A DNA stretch of 64,000 bases from Echinarachnius parma. Lineage: Eukaryota; Echinodermata; Echinoidea; Clypeasteroida; Echinarachniidae. The stretch spans positions 1 through 64,000 of the forward strand of contig JBAMJV010008038.1 in the NCBI GenBank assembly GCA_037951105.1. The letters are read 5' to 3'. A program made the translations under genes and the position numbers. Each line of letters starts with the position of its first letter. Within the stretch, counting starts at the first letter, position 1. Below, in pieces: positions 1 to 11,425 of the stretch. The notes beneath the pieces were generated by a model. It saw only the letters and a program-made list of their open reading frames with translations. It was not told the DNA's origin and did no database searches.

Positions 1-551
1 ACAATTGGAATTCTAGCGGTTCCCTCATACCTTGTTGTATTCGTATTAACAATAACATCATGGGACAGGTTTCGGTTTTTCAAATTTCCCTTTCGTTAAA
101 AAGATATTTACGATTGAAGTGTTCAGATGTTAAATAATCCAACGGATCACAAAAACCGTGTACAAAGTGAGTGCAATGAGTTTGTGAACATCACTTTGCA
201 TTTTTGCTCATTACTCGGCCATAATATAACGTCCATTATTTGACTTGAAATCTCACACATTACCCTGTGGACATATCAGATAACAACAATATACATTGTA
301 TCAACCATTCATCACTTTTTGCACATGTCAACAAAGTAAGCATCAATAAATTATAACTCAACAAAGTTACTAGATCCCTTTAATACTATACTCATAACGT
401 ACTCATAACGTACTTATATAGCCCTACCCGTAATGCGATCGATAGTCGTTATTATCTATATAGATAAAAGCGCTTTACTGTTGATGATTCAAGTCCAGCA
501 TAAAGATGTTTCATGCACAGTAAAGGGATTTTAGATAACATAATAAAGGAC
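1..551. other. AT-rich stretch, no gene; dispersed repeat
   Basis: I see no coding exon here. About 95-300 resembles 23950-24180 in intron 1 of the IFRD gene: both carry 'gaagtgttc', a 'gaacatcac..ctttgcat' block and 'ggacatat', in the same order and orientation. This is therefore an unclassified dispersed repeat. Confidence 0.45.
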
Positions 552-1484
552 TGGTTTTCCCGGTCAAATTCATCAAAACAGCAGCCAAACTGACGATTCG
601 ATCATTCAAATTAGAGCGATTTGTATTCAAGTCCTGTTCGCTATATTAATTTTCACTTTAAGTGTATTCAAATTCGTTAATAGACATTTTATTCTGTACT
701 CCTAGTCTATTCAAATTATTTTTCTATCGCTAAAATTAACACTGCACAATCGTCATTAAATTTCGCGCAGGTAATCTATAGAGCAAGAAATGTGTACCTC
801 AATCAACATTCAAATTCGTTTATAGGCTCCCGATTTCGCACATTTAGCCTTCAAATTGGTTTCGATATTCATTTTAAAACTCACTTTTGCTTTTGATCTC
901 AATTTGTATTCAGTTTCACGTACTACTGTGTGAATTCAAACACATATTATGATAAGTTCACAAACTTCACATTGTGCATGAGAATCACGGTGATTTTCAT
1001 ATAAAGGAATATATAATCTGATTCATTGCAAGTTTTATTTCAATAAATGTTAATATATCTATAAATCATCATTCAATTTATCATGATGATACTTCTTTGT
1101 TTTGTTTCATTAATTTAATTAAATCACCCCGCCCTCGACATGTTTTTTTTCTTTCTAATTTACATGATTAGTGTACTGTACACCATGACGAATTTCAATG
1201 CACAATTTTTACAATCGCTCACCAATTGACGAATTCGAATGCCCGAATTCCCACGACAAAAATTCCCGCTCTAAATTTAATGATCTTAAATCGATTTTTT
1301 TTAATTGGATGCTTCTTTTAATTTTATTTTGGCCGGAATATCCGATCGCGTGCTTTAAAAATTAAATTGAATGACCATTTTAGTTAATCAAATGATGATC
1401 TCAATCGTCAGTCCATTTCGTGCTAATCTGAATGAGCGAATCGTCAGATTGGCTGCTGTTTTGACGAATATGACCGGGCAAACC
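552..1484. mobile_element. Foldback/MITE-like element, about 0.93 kb
   Basis: The two ends are inverted repeats of roughly 60 bp. The left end starts GGTTTTCCCGGTCAAATTC and includes CAAAACAGCAGCCAAACTGA. The right end, read on the minus strand, starts GGTTTGCCCGGTCATATTC and includes CAAAACAGCAGCCAATCTGA. The interior has repeated 'attcaaattcg' words and no ORF, so it is non-autonomous. I see no clear target-site duplication, and the superfamily is not assigned. Confidence 0.7.
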
Positions 1485-2191
1485 TATATAAATGCATAAC
1501 ACTTATTGTCTTACAGGGATCGATACATATTAACACATTTAATTGGAAAATATATATTGTTCTCAGGTATATAGGTGAAAGAAAATGTTTATAAACAGCA
1601 TTAGTACAGGAGTCAGAGATATATACAAATATATTTTCATGAACATGATACACCAAAACCCTAAGGGCTGACTAAACTATACAATATAAGCTTCGTGGAT
1701 TAAAAACAAAAAACTTATGGAAGGTCGTAATTATTAATAAAATACACTTGAATTTGATAAGATATAAAAATGAGATATTAACTGTAGGTTAAATATTCTT
1801 AATAATGATAAATACATTCTTTGGTTGTTGTTGTTGTTGTTTAAATAATGTATTAACTATGCTCCTTAGCTTCTTGGATAAAAACAAACACACTTATGAA
1901 GGTTGTAATGATTAATGAAATACACTTGTATTTAAAAGGGAATAAAAACTTGTTTGATATAAATTTGTAAGAAATCTTGTAATTTGTATATATGTTTTAT
2001 GTATTTTGTATTAAATTATTCCAGTTATTGTGTTGTTTATATGTATTATCCTGTTCACCCTCCCAATTGCAGAATGCGAAATTATTTTCAACTTCTGCCA
2101 TGGACCTGGGTTTCAACCTTTCTTTGTAACATTCGATTGATTTGAATAAATAAAGAGGATTTATATATGGATGTATTTGTAATAATGAAGG
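1485..2191. other. Intergenic AT-rich DNA with a (TTG)n tract
   Basis: I see no gene. A short TTG microsatellite lies at 1824-1841. A short word cluster around 'ataaaaac..acttatggaaggt..gtaatgattaat' occurs near 1700 and again near 1890, a weak local duplication. Confidence 0.5.
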
Positions 2192-2309
2192 GGGTAAATC
2201 ACGGGCGTCGATACTTACGTAATACCCATTAATCAGGGGGGATGGATGAATGGATCATCCCCCCCTGATCAATGGGTATCAATGACAGATCGACGCCCGT
2301 GGGGTAAAT
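2192..2309. mobile_element. Miniature hairpin MITE (102 bp) with 8-bp TSD
   Basis: The terminal inverted repeat CACGGGCGTCGAT (2200-2212) pairs with ATCGACGCCCGTG (2289-2301). The element is flanked by the direct repeat GGGTAAAT at 2192-2199 and 2302-2309. Inside is a second arm pair around the 'ggatgaatggatcatcc' centre. A sister copy lies at 60798-60865 with the same termini and the same interior word 'atgggtatcaatgacagatc'. The 8-bp duplication is what hAT-superfamily transposases make; that assignment is inference. Confidence 0.85.
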
Positions 2310-2462
2310 CAACCGTATGGGCAGAATTATAGAGTTATGAATGCAGAAGCAAAATTATTATGTACTTGCATGCTGGAGTACGGAATAATACATTTTATGA
2401 CTCAATCAGGTTTAAGAGTTAAATGCCTATTTATGGGTTAATATGTTGGTGATATCGCTTAC

Positions 2463-3207
2463 CAAGTGGCAGGATCTCGTAGAGCTGATTGGCGCGCGCG
2501 GGAAGTTGGTAGCTCTTTTCCGCCTTATCGGTTGCCAGGACAACGCGCGTCTCTTCGATGCAATGCAGCATCAGCTCGTCTCCTTTCTGTATCTTCACAC
2601 CTCCCGACGTCCAGGACCCGAACGAGCTCTGCACCTTGACGCAGATCGGCAGGAACGTCGAATCGAGCTTCGCTAAGTCAATCGCCGTCGCTGTCGTTGT
2701 CGTTGTCGTTCCCGTCTCAATTGGGTGCAGATTCGATCTGCTTGCGATGCCGGCTGCCTCTTGAGCTGTTGTTCTCTGATGAAGGTGGCGGACGCTACTA
2801 GCTGCATTATGTGGAGCTGGAGCTGGGTCGATGTCATCGGGAATGTGTCTCTGAGGAAGTGGGGGATGGGCTTCGTCTCCGTGCCTTGACGGACTGTCGT
2901 TTCTCTGATTATGGTGAACGTCCGCATCGCCTCGTGGCGGGATACTGCCGCTAGTGCTGGTGCTGGTTATCGGCTCCGTATGGTGCTGCTGATGGCCGTG
3001 GAGGTCACCTGCGTTCCTTGGAGTGATGCCTGCGCTACTTCGCTCGTCGACTGCATGATGGAATCCGTCCGCACTTCTTGGTGAGGCTGCCTGACGGCTG
3101 TGAACAGGAGGCGGTCCGATGAACACACTGGTAGGCCTGTTGGGTACCGGAGGTTTTGCCCTCGGTTCTGGAGGCGGTGGTTTTCCAGTCCTAGGTTGAT
3201 CCGTCAT
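2463..3207 (-). CDS. First coding exon of a proline-rich protein with a CABIT-like domain
   Basis: This is an open exon of 745 nt from an ATG at 3207 to a splice donor G|GTAAGC at 2462-2461, ending in phase 1. The reading frame runs into a stop soon after the donor, so the protein should continue in an exon to the left. I could not find that exon in 1-2460; it may lie beyond the window. Residues 1-30 are proline-rich with PxxP motifs (KPPPPEPRAKPPVP), the kind bound by SH3 domains. Residues 30-175 look disordered, rich in H, S, T and P, with a poly-T run. Residues about 180-245 read LPICVKVQ..., KGDELMLH and VVLATD, then SYQLP and LYEILP. These are hallmarks of the CABIT fold of THEMIS and GAREM signalling proteins. 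Only the first CABIT-like unit is seen. High GC against AT-rich surroundings supports a real exon. The family is inferred from motif pattern; no search was run. Confidence 0.6.
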
Positions 3208-5955
3208 CTTGATTAATCAATGTTTATTGGCTTCATTTTTTAGAATTTTGAACCCGTCTGTATCATGATGGCTTATACCGAGTCTTCAGGCTTGATAAGA
3301 AATACAACAGTTTTATAATTGTTACCAAATTATTTTATCAAGATATTCTTCTCACGCCGTTTCTGTCAGTGTTATATAGTATCTGGCACATGTGAACTAA
3401 ATCATTAAGAATGTATCAAAGTCCGGGATCAAAGTACCTACTGTGTATGGTTGATTAAAACTCGATACGATACTGCATTATATGCCTATCGTCGTTCACG
3501 TTTCTCGCATGAATTTCCGAAACCATTCCATATAAGAGTTGTGCCTTCCCAGGTGTTCAAGATCGGCAATAAATACTGACGCTCCACATAAATTATCAAC
3601 ACTCACGATGACCAAGCAAGATAATATACGAGTATTATATGTTTCTAATGAGGACTTCTCTGTCCTAGCATGCAAGTACTACGCGTGTAGTAATATCCAG
3701 TGTAATCATATTCCATTTATCTGAATACTCTTTCAATTCATCCGCTACACAGTACAGCTGCCTTTTCACCAAGTAATAACAAGCACGATGTTTGATCTTT
3801 GAACAAACCGAGTGCAGATGCCTTATAACTATAGTACAGCCCGGCTCAATTGATTGTCAAAATGAAGCGAAGTTTGCTAATCGAAGACAAAGTTTGTTTA
3901 AAAAGTTCATGCGTACACGTTGAATCAGTGAGTATAACGACGATGGTGGTATCTATTCCCTATTCTAGACTACTGCTATATATAATCACAATACACCTAG
4001 CCGCGACATACACGCTTGGATGCATACTAATAACAGATTCATAACAGAAAAAATTCTTAGGCAATGATCTCACCGCGAACATAATGATTTACAGTAGTGT
4101 GTATAAAAAAATAAAAAAAAACGATTGTAAGAGGTGAACATGTGATAGTCCAGAGGGCGAGGCTTCACTATACAAACAAGACACATATTATGGGAGAGAT
4201 CTGTATTGTCACATAATATTTATAACAATTAGCGAACCAGGTATAGCATCATAAATTACAGTACACAAATTGTGTCGCCGCTGGAACGCGTCTGGATTGA
4301 GCAAGAAGGGATTTCCCCCTTAGGTTTGTCTCCTGATAGTAGCAGTATATGTAGTGAATAATAATTATGCCACACATTATATCTGTCCACGTTTTTGCGT
4401 AGGGTTCACAATTTCCATGACTGATATTATCCTGTTTGGATCGGCAGATAAGTTATATATTACATGATCACAGTCAGGGGCCATTTCTACCCCACCTTGT
4501 TCTATTCATCAATCAAATTAGTTAGTTGTATATTGTTTCATAACAATAATTACATTCTAACCCCATTAATCCCAAACCATTTTGGCGTTCCCAGACCCAA
4601 AGGGGGAGGGGGGGGGGGGGGGGGGGGGCGGGCACATATAGTGTCCCCTCTCCAATTCCTTTATTTTTTAGATCGACCACTTTCATATTTGGCACACATG
4701 TCGGACAGGTTCTACAAGTTGCAATTATACACATTTGTTTTTCATTTCAAAAATGTTTTTAGACATCATTATAAACACTATTAGCAGAATTTATAAACAC
4801 AAATATCATAGAAATACACTGTACATCAAAACTGTATTTGTTATAATTTTTGTCATTTTCATTGTTTGGTACCATTTTTTCTTTAAAAACAGATAAAAGA
4901 TGAATTCTTGAGGAAATCACTTTTAGTTCATGACAACCTGTTCCTTATGATTCTCATGAAAATTGGCTAGAAAACAACTCAAACTTCACTCGCTTACTAA
5001 GAGAAAAAAAGAAGAAAAACACGCTCTTTAGTTTATCATGGTTACCCTGGCAATGGGAAGTGGCCTATATCCAGTCAAGTTTTATTCCTAAATATTCGGA
5101 ATAAATTTATAGGAATTAAAGTCTGCAAATCTGGTGAAAATATGGTAGAACATTTCTGAAGAGGTTCTGGCCTCGGACACTGTCTCCTCTCTCAAGTCTC
5201 AATTATATTAGTTGTCGAGTTTTGTTTAATAATTTGTTTGGTACGGTAATTTACATTTCTCTTCATCGGAAGCCATGAAAACAACATGCCTTATTGTCTA
5301 CGGGAGCTCAGTGGGTCCTGTATTCAATAACCCTACAGAGCTCTAAAGATTACTCTAAATCACGTTTAGAATATGATACACTTGTGGTCTCGGCCTCGGC
5401 CTCGGCCTCGGAAATTTTGGCCGACGAAATAACCCCCCCTCCCCCCCCCCCCCCCCCCCCCCCACTTTGAAAACATTATGGGTACGCTAGTGACCATGGA
5501 CCAATAAAATGAGAAGGGTGATTACGGAAAACCTTTCAGGCTACAAGCCTCCTACGCGTGAATTATCGCCTTTCACTTTCGTTTCTAACCGTCAATGGAC
5601 AAAAGCTTAAAGAGACTCTTGTACTTCAGATTTTCAAGAGGGCAAATCTTTAATCAATCAAAAAATGGCATATTTGATCCTGCTTTCATGGAATAATTAT
5701 GCTGCCATTTATTCCAGGGTTGTGATTTTTCAAATCGAGCGCTACAAATACCCCAAAAATATGCAGTCAATACATATTTAGGCTGAAATTACTTTCAAGA
5801 GGGCATTACTATTAAAAATGTAATCAATTATAATAACAAGAGTCCTTCTCCCACTTTCCATAAATCATATTGCCAGTTAATCCAGGGGTGTGATTTTTCT
5901 TAGTATTAGCATGTACTCCATTTACTAGACAAAAGAACAATGCAATAATACATCA
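3208..5955. other. Region without recognisable gene; long G and C runs
   Basis: This is the upstream side of the CABIT-like exon and then repeat-poor AT-rich DNA. A G run lies at 4608-4628, a (CTCGGC)n patch at 5391-5411, and a C run at 5433-5463 broken by one T. Short ORFs here are not supported by splice sites or protein similarity I recognise. Confidence 0.5.
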
Positions 5956-6830
5956 TTTGTGTTTCATATTGGCAGGACATTCATTTTGTTCCATTTCCAA
6001 CAATGGTATATAACATGAACATGTACTACAATTGCATAACGTTGTTAGATTGATTGGGGGTGGGGGAGGGGGGGGGGGGGGGCATGTGAATGAGTGAGGC
6101 ACTCCTTATGTATTTTCTTTATTTTCACAGATATCTCCCCTTATTTTCATTGTTTTGTAAAATGATTGGGAGGAACAGGCCCCCTCCCCCATATACTACA
6201 CAAAAGAAAAATTATTTGCTTACAGTAGTTTGACATACACAACAAAACATATCATATTGTGTTTTATTTTGGCAGGACATTTTCTCTTTCTATTTCCAAC
6301 AATGTTTCATATAACATGTACATGTATGCACTTCTGCGGCGTAACGTGGTTAGATTGGTTGGGGGGGGGGGGGGGGGGGGCATGCGAATGATTGGGGGCA
6401 CTCCTAATGTATTTTCTTTATTTTCACAGATATCTCCCCTTATGTTTATTGTTTTGTCAAATTATTGGGAGGAACAGGCCCCCCCCCCCCCTCCCTCCCC
6501 CATGCATTACACAAAAGAAACATTATTTGCTTACAGTAATTGGAAATACACAACAAAACTTATCATATTGTGTTTCATTTTGGCAGGACATATATTTGTT
6601 TTTCCATATCCAACAATGTTTCATATAACATGTACATGTACTAGTGGTTGGACTGATTGGGGGTCGCGTGATGTATATATTTATTTTTCACAAATTTCTT
6701 CCCTTATGTTTGTCATTGTTTTGTCAAATTATTGGGAGGAACAGCCCACACACACACACACACGCACACATACACACACACACACACACAAACATACACA
6801 CACATACCAGTCACAATCATGACCAAGTCT
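5956..6830 (+). repeat. Three tandem copies of a ~290-bp unit ending in (CA)n
   Basis: Units start near 5966, 6265 and 6580. Each runs 'ttggcaggacat', 'ccaacaatg', 'acatgtact', then (copies 1 and 2) a G run (6069-6082, 6361-6380), 'tttcacaga.atctccccttatg' and 'aaattattgggaggaacag'. Copies 1 and 2 then have a C-rich stretch; copy 3 has (CA)n instead (6747-6803). The ORFs in this stretch are repeat artefacts. Confidence 0.8.
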
Positions 6831-7076
6831 TCTATTAGGAAATAAATTATACATGTAAGATGTCATCTTCAAGCATCTTCATAATTATTCAAATTAATAT
6901 CGAAGCTAGCGAAAAAAAACAATCATGTACACAGCTTTAGTTTTAAAGTCCACAGTTTATTCTCAACTAGAATAGTCAAGTAGATATTAAAAGAGATCCA
7001 AAGATTATTTGCTACAGCTAAAATATCTACTTAGATACTCTCGTAAATGCAAATCCTTTTTTTAATAAAAAATGAA

Positions 7077-7210
7077 TAATAGTAATTGTAATTGTGATAT
7101 TAATAATAATAATAATAATAAATGTTATAATAGTAATAATAATAATACAAAATAATAAAAGTAATATTACAAATAATAACAAAATAATAACAATAAATAA
7201 TAATAATAGA
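7077..7210 (+). repeat. (AAT)n microsatellite
   Basis: An imperfect trinucleotide array of AAT units with interruptions such as 'acaaaataataac' extends over about 130 bp. Confidence 0.85.
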
Positions 7211-7495
7211 CAATGTTGATGATGGTGTTGATGTGATTGATGACAATGAAATGGCAATAAAATCTTCCTTTATCTCTGTTTCTCAACCATTTCCTTCCAT
7301 TTGCACTTGAAACATAATCATATATCTATAATCATAATTCCATGATTTGTATTAATCAGCAGCAGGAAGAAAGTGATCAAGTCTCATCATGCTTAATTAC
7401 ATTTTCATCAGTAAATGTTACATAATTAACTACTATACAAATGCATGCAAGCCCCCTTTATGGCACGATACAAACATTGTGTGGAAAGCACAACA

Positions 7496-8051
7496 TTAAA
7501 GTGATGCCGGTAAAGTGTCTAACTCCACGAAAAATACTTGGAGCTTCCTCGTTTCTCTTCTGCCGTGTTGTTTAGCTTATGGTAAAAGAAGAATAAAATA
7601 GGGTTAGATTTTTTTCAAATGTCCCTTTGGTATGAAGATAATTACCATTGAAAATCATTATTTCAAAAGCGTTGATCAACGCTTTTGATAAAAAGTACAA
7701 TTGTCCTAGCTGAACACGTCCGCATGCAGCACGCGTGAGAACATTCCAGAGATTGAACTTTGAGCCGAGCTACTGCAAATTCCATGAATTCTGTACTACG
7801 TCTGTAAACATACACGGGTGCGAATATCTCAAACGGATCATTATTTACTGCGACAAATGTATGGCAGACCATCAGTATTCGGTGATAAAATATGAACTCA
7901 ATATTCGTTTTTTTTCACTAGGTAAACAGTGTTCGTTTTCTTTCAAACTTTCACAAATCTTTCAATTGTATTTTACAATGATATTGATATAGGATTGAAG
8001 TCTCAAATGTCATTTTGTGCAATATCTGACACTTTACAGGTATCACTTTAA
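7496..8051. mobile_element. TTAA MITE, family A, copy 1 (556 bp)
   Basis: TTAA at 7496-7499 and 8048-8051 flanks inverted ends: AAAGTGATGCCGGTAAAGTG at 7498 and, on the minus strand from 8049, AAAGTGATACCTGTAAAGTG. There is no transposase ORF. A shorter, reverse-oriented relative lies at 37814-38180. TTAA targets are used by piggyBac and Kolobok transposases. Confidence 0.85.
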
Positions 8052-9656
8052 TATGAAATTTAAACTTCTTACAAATATGCATGCATTGTTTGTGGTATTT
8101 CTATATAAACGCATTCATATTTTTGACATGGGAGTGATACAAATCAATTAGAATTTCTGTACTCGAATTCAGGACTGGTCCCGAAAATACTCAGGCTGGG
8201 GTGTAAAAACTATATCATCTTCAATTGGTTATAAAATGTGGCACAACTTGAAGTACTTCTTGCTGATTGGCATGATTCTAACACTTCTCACACGCAACTT
8301 TGAAAACTTCTGTTTTTGTTTTTTAAATTAAAACACTCTGAAATTTGAATGTACCATGGATATTGAGTGAAGGCCCCAAAAACTGTAATAGAAAGCACAG
8401 CAAAACATAAAAAATAAATTTATCACACCACCGTTTCGAAAGAAGAACATTTTGTACTGCATCAAAGTCTCTTGACCAAAAATAAAGAAATTTGTTGATA
8501 TCAACAAATAAAGGAATGAAAGATTAATGACCTCTTTAAGAGATGAGAGAAAAAGTGTTGTGAATATACTCTGAAATGTATTATGCACAATATTGTAAAC
8601 ATAAGGGGTGCGTTAAATTCACCAAACAAAATGTAATATATGATGCAAAAAGCTAAACTTTAAACTTCAAAAGAAAACCAATATTATGAAGGGAAAATTA
8701 ACTCGCCTGAAACATTGCATGGTACATACATTTACCTTGAACAAAAAGATGGATGAACAATATAAATTAATGCCGTATTGACCCCAAAACTCAAAGAAAC
8801 CACAAATGTTGTGGGCATGTATTTGTCAAAAAAACATTTCATTTCTATGAGTGCAGGACCGTCTACTAAACAGTGGTCGCTTTTCTTGTTTCCCTTTGGT
8901 AGTCACTATACACAGGATCGACTGTAGTTGCTTTTCTCATTAAAATGCTCATAAAATGTGTGTGCCTTAAAATTAACACTGGCCCAATGACCTGGGGGCC
9001 GACTAAGTATGGCTCAGACAAAGATTTAATAAATGCAATATCTAATATGCTCGATCAAACCAAGTATCATTTTAAAATGTTTTTTTTAGTTGTCTGGAAG
9101 ACACAACATTCTGGCTGAAATGAGCCACCAAAATTACATAAGTCTTGCTTTTACTTGGGCCATCACAAAATACATATTTTTAGCTTTGTATTATGGCAGG
9201 CATATACACATATAGGTTGCCAATATTGTGTTACATTCACTAAATATTCAAGATTTGATCATGTTATCTTCAGTCATCAAGACCACAATATATTTTTTAA
9301 CCGATGGAAATTACCTCTCCTTTTCTCTTTATCAGAACATGCACTTAAAAATAGAATATATGGATTGCATACCTAACTATAGACCGATTGGGTTCCAAGA
9401 ACGATGTAAGCAGAGTCAACCATAACTGGGGGCCACCATCCATGATTACAACAAGCAATTTGAATAGGTTTTAACCGTTGCATAACATGTCAAGTGTAGT
9501 ATTTTCTCCTTTAACAAAGCAATATGGTTATGGCATAATCCCACTGCAACGTTTCTCCTTCCGTTTCATATCCGACCAAAAATGTGGCAAAACGGTCTGT
9601 ATCTAGCAAATTTTGAAGTTCCATGACGTTTTGTTTCATGCGAAACAGAGCCAAAT
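8052..9656. other. Intergenic, no gene recognised
   Basis: This stretch is AT-rich with no supported exon, array or inverted repeat. The short ORFs present look random. Confidence 0.4.
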
Positions 9657-10081
9657 TTAAAGGTGACCCACCAGCCAAAGAACAACACATTATATGTTTT
9701 GGTACCGTTTTGTGATATCAAATAGATACCCAACATTTTGCAAAGGGTTGTGTAATTCATAAACAAAGCAATTAATTTCCACCACTTACGGAACCACTAC
9801 TATTTCCTGGTTCCATACGGGCCAACCAGTTGCGAGTGCGCCAATGCTATTCACGCGTACGTTTGTAGACAATAGATTCCCGGGCGATTCGTTCGCTCTG
9901 CACACATTAGTCTTCGCAATTCAGACCGCATGAACGCATGCTTTAGAATGGTGATGCGTTTTCCAATTATTATTTTTTTTTCTGGAAACATATTTTTGTG
10001 AATTTGTTGATGGAATGGAATACTAAAGATGTTACCTTTCTTTAATAAGAATATTATTTTTTGGGTGGTGGTACCCTTTAA
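9657..10081. mobile_element. TTAA MITE, family C, copy 1 (425 bp)
   Basis: TTAA at 9657-9660 and 10078-10081 brackets similar inverted ends, TTAAAGGTGACCCACCAGCC and (minus strand) TTAAAGGGTACCACCACCC. The interior matches two copies at about 17230-17968 almost base for base, for example 'ttttgtgatatcaaatagat' and 'acttacggaaccactactat'. Confidence 0.85.
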
Positions 10082-11344
10082 AGTATCCTAGTAGTCCATT
10101 CCGAATTTTGTCTGCATCATTTTGTTTCCTGCTTAGTACCTTCCAGATGTCAAACAGATAGGAAACGGAAGGAGAATTGGTGCAGTGGGACAAGGCCATT
10201 AGAGACGTTTGTTCAGCATGCTGTACATGCTCGAAGCCCCCCAGTTATGACCGATGCAAGAGTACTATAGACTTGAAACTGAATCGCTCTACACTACATG
10301 ACAAGAGAACATTACAAATATATTTTAAAAAGAGGCATTTCAAGACCTTCCTCTAGACATGCATACAAAGTAAAATGCAAAAAAAAGGAATACACATTAA
10401 ATTAAATTCAAAACATTTCAGTAACACTTCCAGAAAAATATTATTAAATTAAAAATTCCAATAAAAGGACAGAATACATTCCTGTCACAGGCTAAAAACC
10501 CCTCTTCCACGTGACAAGCACAGTCTGTAAATGAAAGATGTCAATTCAACTCCTTAATGACATAAATTAGTTCCGTCTCAAATTCAATTTCAGCACCATT
10601 ATTCCCTGTCCGTACATGTTATTTTCCCAGGACTATTGCTAAGTATAAGATAAGAAATTAAGCTGCTAAAAGTGTGGTGGCAGAGATTTTCGTTCTCAAT
10701 GTTATCTCATGACTTCTCTCCTTTGTACCCTGAAGTATTGCACCAATATCTTAACTAAACTAGATAACCCGTGTTAATCTTTGACTACCGCATGTAGCCT
10801 ACCTTTGGACTGGAATACAATGAGCAGACTTTATAATCTATGCAAACATTAGTACATTACAACATTTACCCTGAAGTCTCCATGCAGCTCACCCATTCAA
10901 AAAATGATGTGTTCTATCAACTTTGGTTTGAAAAACAAAGGAAGTTACTTTTCAAGTGATTATCCTGCAATGACAACTAAGTCAAGTGGCGTTTGTAACA
11001 TTATGGCACTGATTATTGTCACTTATTCCTCGTCTTCCATATTCCAAATTATAAATGACAGTTCTAGTTTCAAGGATAAGTATTACTATTAAGATAATTA
11101 TCTTTGATTGGCTCTTACTCACAGATCTCAATAAACTAGAAACACTTATTTTGTATAACATAGTCGCCAGAGCACATACAGCTCAGTACTTACTCAACCG
11201 TGCTAGTCTATCAATGCATAACTAATCCAGGTATAGTAGTAGAGAGATCGGTGGATATAGGGCTGGACCTGCGACATCATCAAGCCCTCGGCCCCAGGAG
11301 TTTTGGACACAATTGAAAGGGGTGTAGAGGATTGCGTAGAGGGG
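10082..11344. other. 3' flank of the IFRD gene (probable 3' UTR side)
   Basis: This lies downstream of the IFRD stop codon on the minus strand. I see no other exon and could not place a convincing polyadenylation signal, so the 3' UTR length is undetermined. Confidence 0.4.
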
Positions 11345-11425
11345 TCAATAGATCGCTACCCTTTTGTCTCTCTGCTTGCTTCTGACTTTGGTGCGGGCCT
11401 TGAACGCCGCCGAGTTGAAGTGGTG
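11345..11425 (-). CDS. IFRD1/2-like: IFRD exon 11 (stop codon)
   Basis: Acceptor 'ggttgcag|CAC', 26 codons and TGA at 11347-11345. It encodes FNSAAFKARTKVRSKQRDKR, the basic C-terminal tail. In the family this tail contacts RNA or the ribosome. Confidence 0.96.
   Translation of the reverse strand, partial: HHFNSAAFKARTKVRSKQRDKRVAIY

Noticed and set aside
1444-1656. Short minus-strand ORF near the first foldback
   Set aside because: Overlaps the element end, no similarity or splice support.
2200-2301. Bacterial-style terminator hairpin
   Set aside because: Flanked by an 8-bp TSD and repeated at 60.8 kb, so it is a MITE; the host is eukaryotic.
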